Shown: positions 1-8,300 of the stretch, piece by piece | How positions within the stretch are numbered: position 1 is the first letter of the stretch | How the letters are laid out: each line of letters begins with the position of its first letter | Assembly (NCBI GenBank): GCA_052161625.1 | Contig: CP197412.1 | Source: JBKCUI01 sp052161625 | GTDB lineage: Bacteria; Planctomycetota; Planctomycetia; Pirellulales; Pirellulaceae | Direction: 5' to 3' (one strand) | DNA length: 64,000 nt | Position numbers and translations under genes: made by a program | The notes under the pieces: generated by a model | What the model was told of the DNA's origin: nothing | Databases searched by the model: none | Seen by the model: the letters and a program-made list of their open reading frames with translations, nothing else

Positions 1-1
1 T

Positions 2-406
2 GCACTCGACGCGCTGCTCAGGGTCAGTGACATCGACTGGAAAGATGGGCGGGCTCTCGAGACATTGGAATGGTGCGAACGGATGCAAGCCGTTCAGCCG
101 CTACGGTTCGACGTGCAAGAACGACGCGCTTTGTCTGCAGAGAAGTGCGAGAGGTGGGACATCGCTGAAGCCGCATGGAAAGCCTGCATGGAACTGGATC
201 CGTTCGATATCGCTTGGATCGAGTATCGCCTCGCCGTGGCACTGGATCGACAGGGCAAGTCGGAGGAGGCCAAGCGCCATCTGCTGTTGGCATTGGAGGA
301 ATCACCTCGGTTCACCGAAGCGTTGCGCATGCTGGTCTCGATGCAAACAAAACTAAAGCCTGAGAAGCAGCCAGAACCTAAGAAACAGGAAGTGAAGGGA
401 AGATGA
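2..406 (+). CDS. TPR-like protein, C-terminal part (cut by window edge)
   Basis: The frame is open from the first bases, so the true start lies upstream and only about 134 residues are visible. The helical pattern around ERWDIAEAAWKACMELDP and QGKSEEAKRHLLLALEESP fits two tetratricopeptide repeats, a protein-interaction fold; the last 20 residues are Lys/Glu/Gln-rich and probably disordered. The stop overlaps the start of the next gene in an ATGA (403-406), which indicates translational coupling with the DUF4159 protein. A role in the MoxR/DUF4159 cluster is inferred from position only. Confidence 0.75.
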   Translation, partial: ALDALLRVSDIDWKDGRALETLEWCERMQAVQPLRFDVQERRALSAEKCERWDIAEAAWKACMELDPFDIAWIEYRLAVALDRQGKSEEAKRHLLLALEESPRFTEALRMLVSMQTKLKPEKQPEPKKQEVKGR

Positions 407-1257
407 GCTCAACGCAATCGTTTCGATGGATGTGGTTGGGACTTGTGATACTCATCGGGACCGCGGGCGTCCTGTGGTCCCAAGGTCCTCAGTGGGGTCG
501 CCGCGGGCGCGATTGGCGCGACGTAGGAAGACAAGGTGTTCCTACTTGGGAAGTAGAACGCAAATTCGCCAAAGATGTCTTCACCTTTGTGCGTATCCAA
601 TACGAGTCGGGTGGTTATCGACGCCGAGGTGGCGGTTGGGCGACTGACTTTCGTGATAGCGAATTGAACTTCTCCCTTCGTTTGCAGCAAATGACGACGA
701 TCAAAGTCAACCCGGAACCGATCGTGTTGCAGCTTACCGATCCCGCATTGTTCGATTACCCGTTCATTTACATCATCGAACCGGGAGCCCTGACGTTCTA
801 TCCCGAAGAAGTCACTGCGTTGCGTAAGTATTTGCTCAACGGTGGTTTCCTCATGGTGGATGACTTTTGGGGGGACGAGGAGTACGACAATTTCTATCAG
901 GAAATAAAGCGAGTCTTCCCAGATCGAGAACCGTTCGACGTCCCGCTGGAACACGAAATCTTCCACTGCGTTTATGACTTGAAGGAGAAGCCGCAACTTC
1001 CATCGATCAACGCAGCTTGGGCAGGGCGAGATTCGGGAGTTATTTGGGAACCGCGATCTGGATCCGACACGAGCCATGCCAACTACCGAGCCATCACGGA
1101 CGACAACGGACGGATCATGGTCTTCATTTGCCACAACACCGATCTCGGAGACGGTTGGGAACGCGAGGGGGAAGACCCTTGGTACTTTGAAGAGTTCTCC
1201 GTCAAAAAGGCCTATCCGTTAGGCATCAATATCGTCACCTATGCTATGAGCCACTAA
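403..1257 (+). CDS. DUF4159 domain protein, exported or membrane-anchored
   Basis: The protein has 284 residues. A hydrophobic segment at about residues 10-26 (WLGLVILIGTAGVLWS) acts as a signal peptide or anchor, and the rest is a DUF4159 domain: FTFVRIQYESGG near the start, YPFIYIIEPGALTFYPEEV and LLNGGFLMVDDFWGDEE in the middle, and a C-terminal FSVKKAYPLGINIVTYAMSH. DUF4159 resembles glutamine-amidotransferase-like folds of unknown activity and is commonly found next to MoxR ATPase and DUF58 genes. It starts inside the stop codon of the upstream TPR gene (ATGA) and precedes the MoxR gene by 96 bp, so the three are probably one operon. No catalytic function can be assigned. Confidence 0.85.
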   Translation: MSSTQSFRWMWLGLVILIGTAGVLWSQGPQWGRRGRDWRDVGRQGVPTWEVERKFAKDVFTFVRIQYESGGYRRRGGGWATDFRDSELNFSLRLQQMTTIKVNPEPIVLQLTDPALFDYPFIYIIEPGALTFYPEEVTALRKYLLNGGFLMVDDFWGDEEYDNFYQEIKRVFPDREPFDVPLEHEIFHCVYDLKEKPQLPSINAAWAGRDSGVIWEPRSGSDTSHANYRAITDDNGRIMVFICHNTDLGDGWEREGEDPWYFEEFSVKKAYPLGINIVTYAMSH

Positions 1258-1353
1258 CAGGCTCCCGCGAAGACCGTGTTGCCCGTCTCGTACGGACGCA
1301 AGTCTCGTGTGGTATGATCGATCGCAACTATCCCTATCAGCAGGAACGCAACT

Positions 1354-2352
1354 TTGAGAAACATCACCATTGCTCCCGAGGAAGAAGAAGCCGTCGTCGC
1401 GCAAATTCGAGAGGGGCGAGATCGCATCTATAGCGAACTTTCGAAAACCATCGTGGGGCAGAAGGATGTTATCGAACAATTGCTCATCTGCCTTTTCTCA
1501 GGCTCGCATTGTTTGATTACCGGAGCACCAGGTCTAGCTAAGACGTTGCTGGTGCGAAGCGTCGCGCAAGTCTTTCACTTGGACTTTCGACGCATTCAGT
1601 TCACACCGGACTTGATGCCTGCAGATATCACCGGAACGGAAATATTGGAGGAAGTGGATGGACGTCGATCCTTGCAGTTCGTCCCCGGCCCAGTTTTCGC
1701 CAATGTGATTTTGGCAGACGAAATCAATCGAACTCCTCCAAAGACACAGGCGGCATTGCTCGAAGCGATGCAAGAGCACCAGGTCACAGCGGCAGGAAAG
1801 CGATACGGGCTGCCGGAACCCTTCTTTGTCCTGGCAACCCAGAACCCGATCGAGATGGAGGGAACCTATCCTCTCCCGGAAGCCCAGCTCGATCGCTTTA
1901 TGTTCAATGTCCTAATCGACTACCTCCCCTTTGAAGACGAATTGCAAGTCGTGCTAGACACGACAAGCCGCCGGAGCGAGCCGATCGAACCTCTCTTCAG
2001 CGGCGAAGATATTCTCAAATTTCATGAGATGGTTCGTCGCATGCCGATCGCTAAAGAAGTCGCTGGTTATGCCGTGAAGCTTGTTGACGCGACTCGGCCC
2101 GGCCGAAGCGGCGCCCCCGATTTCGTCAATCAGTGGATCAGCTGGGGGGCCGGTCTTCGCGCTGCCCAAATGCTGGTCCTCGGTGCGAAGGCCCGAGCCC
2201 TTTTGGCCGGACATTCGCATGTTTCCCAAGACGATATCCGCGCGTTGATCCACCCCGTCCTCCGCCACCGCATTCTGCTCAGCTACAAAGCGGAAGCAGA
2301 AGGTGTTTCTATCGAAGATTGCATCGCACGATTGGTTCGCGAAATCGCCTAA
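1354..2352 (+). CDS. MoxR-family AAA+ ATPase
   Basis: The protein has 332 residues. Walker A is GAPGLAKT (about 57-64), Walker B is VILADEIN (about 118-125), followed by the MoxR signature RTPPKTQAALLEAMQE and sensor region FVLATQNPIEMEGTYPLPEAQLDRF; the C-terminal lid includes HSHVSQDDIRALIHPVLRHRI. MoxR ATPases act as chaperone-like remodelers, often with DUF58/VWA partners. The start is a TTG; an in-frame stop lies at 1315 and AGCAGG sits just upstream, so no earlier start is likely. The usual downstream DUF58 partner is absent here: a convergent giant gene ends only 14 bp away. Confidence 0.93.
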   Translation: MRNITIAPEEEEAVVAQIREGRDRIYSELSKTIVGQKDVIEQLLICLFSGSHCLITGAPGLAKTLLVRSVAQVFHLDFRRIQFTPDLMPADITGTEILEEVDGRRSLQFVPGPVFANVILADEINRTPPKTQAALLEAMQEHQVTAAGKRYGLPEPFFVLATQNPIEMEGTYPLPEAQLDRFMFNVLIDYLPFEDELQVVLDTTSRRSEPIEPLFSGEDILKFHEMVRRMPIAKEVAGYAVKLVDATRPGRSGAPDFVNQWISWGAGLRAAQMLVLGAKARALLAGHSHVSQDDIRALIHPVLRHRILLSYKAEAEGVSIEDCIARLVREIA

Positions 2353-2366
2353 CCACTCACAAAAAT

Positions 2367-5300
2367 CTATCGCCGAGCTCGCAACCTTCTCGTGCTATCG
2401 GTCGCATCGTCGTTCGCCAAGCTGGCTGCTCCGATGTCATCCCAATGGCTGTAGAGATAATCGAGCCCCGCAATTGCATTTGCAGGGATCGCACCCGTTT
2501 CGGTCGCACCCTCCGCTGCCTCCCCTTCCCCTTCCCCTTCTAACCCAAATCCGAACCCACTCGAGTTGTTCAAGTAATTCACGACTTGCAACACATCAAG
2601 CGGATCGAGGGTCCCATCGTTATTGGGATCAATATAAGGCGCCGAGAAGGGTACCGGACGGGGCAGGACACGGCTTCCTGTCAAGTTGATTTCGTTCACG
2701 AGAACCAATGCATCCAGGGGTGTGACCGATCCATCTGCATCGATATCAAATGGATTTTGCCGATTGAAAAATGCCGAATCGACCTGGAGATCGACCGTCG
2801 CGACATTGCTCCACACGTCTTGATCATCTCGAACTCGATACTGGAACGCATCGGAGTAAATGAGGCCGACGAGAGGATTGCTCGATGGCGTGTATTGCAG
2901 ACTGCCATCTGCCAAGATCTGAACCGATCCACGGGCCGGCAATCCTACAATCTCAATCGTTGATGGTTCGATTTGTCCATCGAGATCGAGATCGTTCGAA
3001 AGAACATTCAACATCATCGCAAGCCCAATCGTCGTGCGCCCCGCATCGTTCGACGCTTGCGGTGGCAACTCAACGAGGTCGTTCAAGTCAATGCGAAGCA
3101 ACCGATCGAATTGCAATCCATCGCTGTCGGTGGTTTGAACCCGCAACACATAACCACTGAGGGCTTCATAGTTCATGCGAGCGTTGGTGCGCAATTCACT
3201 TCCGGCGATCACGAAGCTTCCGTTGCTCGCATCTCCATCGATGCTCAAGATGGAGTAACTAAAAGTTTCACCTAAGTCAGGGTCGGTCGTCGTAAGGTTT
3301 CCGACCAACGTCCCGACAGGTACGTTTTCATCGATTCGGGTGTTACTGAGACTCAATCCCGTCGGGGATTCCGCGACGTCGGTGATCACGATTTCAAATG
3401 GAGATTCCGTGTAGAGGCCTTGCGGATCGACGGCGCGAACCACCACGCTGTAGGAGGATTGCACTTCGAAATTGGCTTCTCCGATCAACCTGAGCTGATT
3501 GCCCAGAATCTCGAATGCATCGTTATTCCCTCCGCCTGCTGGGAGCACAAACTCGATCGGACTACCATCGGGCTCCACGGCCGTCAAAAGCCCAATCAAT
3601 CGGCCGGTAGTCGGACCTTCCTCTATCGTCGCATTCGATAATTGAAGATCGAAGGGAGATTCATTTTGGTTGAAAACGCCAATCGAGAAGGTCTGTTCTA
3701 CAAATCCTCCCCGTTCGTCGGTCGCTCGCAAACGAACTCGAAGCGTTGACGATTGCTCAAAATCGGTCGTATCGATCAATACCAACCGATCGTCCACGAT
3801 TTCAAATCGGCTGTTATCCAAGCTTCCTTCGCCGGCGACCAAAGTAAAGCGAATTGGGACGACAAAAGCGTCCGGGTCATCGGTGCTTAGCAAACCGATC
3901 TCGGTCGGAGGAAGATTGTTCTCGACGGTCGTCGCCTGGCTCAAGAAGATTCGTGTGGGAGCTTCGTTGATGTCTTGCACCTGCAAGTCGATCGTCCGAT
4001 CGACAAACAAGTTGGATGAATCGGTCGCGCGAACCGTCAGCGAAAGGAGACCCGAGGTTGAGATCAATGACTCGAAGTCCAAGAGTTCGCCTGCAAACAA
4101 TTGATCGCCGAGGATGTACAGCCCGTGGTTTTCGCTACCGAGCAATGTGTAGGTGAAGGTCTCGTCCCGATCCGAGTCGGTTGCCGTGAAGATACCGATC
4201 GGCGTATCGATCGGGAAGTTCTCCGGCACGGAACTGCGATTGAACGCTATAGAGGTGGGGGCTTCTTCCACATCGGTAATCGAAATCGAATAGATTTGCG
4301 TAATCTCGTTCCCGGCGGCGTCGCCTGCCGTCAGCCCGATGACAAACGAGTCAGTCGATTCAAAATCGGTCGGGTTGAGAATTCGAAGTTCGTTGCCTAC
4401 GATGGCAAAGGACTGGGCGTCCCCAAACCCGGCCGTGAGCACGTACTCCATAGGAAGCCCATCTGGATCCGTCGCCGACAACAGTCCGACCAAACGGTTC
4501 GCATCAGGACTCTCTGGAAGCGTGTCGTTCGAGAGCGTCAGCCCAAAGGGGAGCTCTTCGACGTTCTGGACGCGAAGCACGAAGGCTTGTTCCACGAACA
4601 GTCCTCCCAGATCTTCGCCGCGGAGTCGAATGGAATACTCACTCTGCGATTCGAAATCGGGAGACGTGATGAGATGCAATTCCCCTGCGATGATTTCAAA
4701 GCGACCATTGTCGCCATCTCCCAACCCCGAAGCGAGCGACCAGGTCAGCACATCGTTCGCATCGGGATCATTGTGTGAAAGGGGGCCAAAACTCCAAGGA
4801 ATCGACACGTTCTCAACCACCCAATCGCTTGCAAGGCTAATCGTCGTGGGAGCTTCGTTCACGTCGTTCACGGTAATCGTGAACGTCGCAATAGGACCAT
4901 CTCCCGATCGATCGATGGCTTGAATGGCAATCGTATAAAGGCTCTTGTCTTCGAAGTTAAACGAACCGACAGCCAACAGTTGATCACCCGCCAGGACAAA
5001 GTCTGCATCATCCCCGAAACCAACCACCAACTCAAAACGGGTTGGATCGTTCAAATCTTCATCTGTCGAGAGAATCCGTCCGATCACGCTTCCGGTCGGA
5101 CTATTCTCATCAAGGTCAAAACGGGTCAGGGTCGGTGGTGTCGGTGCTTCATTCACGTCTTGAATCAAGATCGTAAACGTCTGTTCCACTTGCAATCCAC
5201 CTAAATCTCGAGCCGCAATCCGAATGGTATGGACCGGGGATGTTTCGAAATCGAATGGATCCCGAGCGAAGAGCTCATCACCTCGAATTTCAAAGAGAGT

Positions 5301-8300
5301 GTTGCTCAGATCGCCAGCACCGGAAACAAGCTCGAACGTCAATATGTCGCCACCATCGGGATCGATTGCGCTCAACTGCCCAATCCAACTTGAAGACGGC
5401 GCGTTCTCCGCTAGGGTGTTCGCGCTCAACGCCAACGAGCTTGGTGACTCGTTCACATCGATAATGCTGACAACAAACGGACTTTCAATCGAGAGTCCAT
5501 CCTTGTCCGTCGATCGAATGCGAAGTTGATAGCTTTGCTTCGTTTCGAAATCAGGCACGAAAAGCGAACGTACGGAATTTCCGATGATAGCGAATTGCCC
5601 ATTGTCATCGCCTCCTGCCCCGTTTACGAAGGAGTAGGTAAACGATTCATTTCGATCCGAGTCTGTCGTACTCAGAGAACCAATGACTGCACCCAAGTCC
5701 GCATTTTCGGCAAGCGAAGTCGGAGAGAAGCTCAATGCAAGGGGTGCTTCAGGAACATCGCTTACCTGAAGAAGGAAAGAACCTTCAACCCATAGTCCTC
5801 CAACATCGGTCACACGAGCGCGAATCGAATAGGTCTCTTTCGCTTCAAAGTCCGCTGGCGAAAGAAGCGTCAAAGCACCACCCGACGTCACGGAGAACAA
5901 ACCGTTGTCATCGCTCCCAACACCGGCTACCAGCGAAAACGACAAGGTATCTGGAGTATCAAGATCGAGCGCGGTCAGTTGGCCAACCGGGGTGGAGGAG
6001 GGAGTATTCTCACTGAGAGAGTAAGTCAAATCCAGCGAATAAGGGGATTCGTTGACATTGGTAACACGGAGTACGAACTCCCCTTCGTGCGAAAGCCCCG
6101 CGCTATCCTGCACGCGTGCACGAATGGAATAGGACGAACGCGATTCATAATCAAACGCCGTACCGGGCTTAGTCCTGAGCGCTCCGCTAGCTGTGATCTC
6201 AAACAGACTGTTATCGGTATCCCCAGTTCCTGTAGCTAGCGAATAGGCCAACGTATCCCCTGCATCCGGGTCGGTCGCTGAAAAGATTCCGATTGGATAC
6301 GAAGAATTTGCGTCCTCGGGGAACTGATTACTGCTTAGCACGAGGGTCGTGGGCGCCTCCGGTGCATCGGCGACGCGGATTGCGAAGAACTTCTCCAAGC
6401 GTTCTCCCGACGCATCCACGCTGGCGACGCGAATGGAATAACTGCTGCGGGTCTCGAAGTTGAACGTCGCGGCAGCCCGAAGCTCATTACCTGCAAGACT
6501 GAAGAGGGCATTGTCGGTGGCACCGGCTCCCGTCGCGAATGAGTAGACAAACGTATCCCCGCTATCGGGATCAAACGTGTTGAATGTGCCAATCGCGGTT
6601 CCAACCGGCGCGTTTTCCGCAATTTCATTGGAAGACAATCCGATATCGCTCGGTGGATCATTGACGTCGCGAATGCGAACCGTCAGCGGGATGGAATAGG
6701 ACAAACCTCCCAAGTCGGTCGAGCGTACTTGAACCACATACTCGGTCCTCGATTCGAAGTCGAATACACCCGCCGTGCGTATCTCGTTGCCGACGATACT
6801 GAATTGCATATTGTCCGGAAACGATGCCGTGCCGAACAGAGAATAGGTGAATCGGTCGCCGACATCGGGATCCGTTGTCGAAAGCAACCCCACCGCCGTG
6901 CCCATCGGCCGAAACTCGTCCACCGTATCGTTGGACAGCTCCAATAACGTGGGATTCTCGTTCACGTTTAACGTACCGATCACCAGACTCCGTTCGATAC
7001 TCAATCCGCCAGCATCCGTTGCCCGGACGCGGATCGCCATCCGCTTGTTGGTTTCAAAGTCAAACGACTCCGCCGCAAAAAGTTGCTGTCCAACAATGGT
7101 GAAGCGATGATTGTCGTCGCTGCCATCCCCTCCCACCAACGCATATTGAATCACGTTGTTTTCAGGATCGGTGGCGTTCATATTGCCGACAATAGTCCCG
7201 GTAGGTTGGTTCTCGAAAATCTGAGTATTGGTGATCTGAATCGCTTGCGGTGCCTCATTGACATTGGTCGCAATGATCACAAACGAACGTTCGATACTCA
7301 ATCCCGAGATATCCGTGGCGCGAATACGGACGCTATAAAACGATCTCGCTTCGAAATCGAGAGAGACGATCGCCTCCAACGTATTTCCGGTGACTCGAAA
7401 CAGACTGTTGTCCCCGGAACCCGCACCTGCAACCAATCGATACGTTACCACATCCCCCGTGTCCGGATCGTTGGTGCTTAACGTACCGACAAAGTGGGGT
7501 GCCAGCTCGTTTTCTGCAAGGATATTGTTGCTGAGAGAAATCGTCGAAGCCGATTCGTTGACATCGATGACCGCGATAACAAAGTCTTTCTCGATATACA
7601 GTCCGCCCGAATCTGTGCTTCGCACTCGGATCGAATAGCTGTTCTTGGTTTCAAAGTCAAACATCGCGGCGGTCCGCAACGTGTTCCCAACAATGGAAAA
7701 CCTTGCGTTGTCGACACCCCCTGCAACCAAGCTATAAACAAACGTATCTCGTGTGTTCAAGTCCTGCGTCGTGAACGATCCGACCGACGTTCCGATAGGA
7801 CGGTTTTCCGGGACGCTCGAGTTGCTCAAGAAGAGGTTTGTCGGAGCAAAGTTCTCGTTGATAACACCAAACAGCAGTCCATTGATCGGATTGACAGACC
7901 CCGTCACATTGCGAACACCGTTGCTTGGGACGGTGTAATCGAAGGTGCCGCTCAACTCCAGTTGCAACGGAGTCGTCCCGCCAGGCACGTCCACTCCGAC
8001 GAACCCATCCCCATTGGTTCTCCTACCGATTTCGTTTCCACCGAAATTCAACGACCAAGCTTCGATGACTCCTTCATCCGCCCCGAACGTATCAAAGACC
8101 TCGAGCTTCCATGTTCCCTTTGCATCGCTACCGTCGACCGCCGTTAAAGTGGACTCGGGGCGATAGCGTCCCGTGTAGGGGAATGTCCCCGATCCGATCG
8201 TCACAGTCGCTTCATCATCGAAGATCGTATTGATATAGCCACCCTGACTCGATCCTCGCTGGTTTGCCAAGAGAACACGAGCGCCGGTCGGAGACACGAG

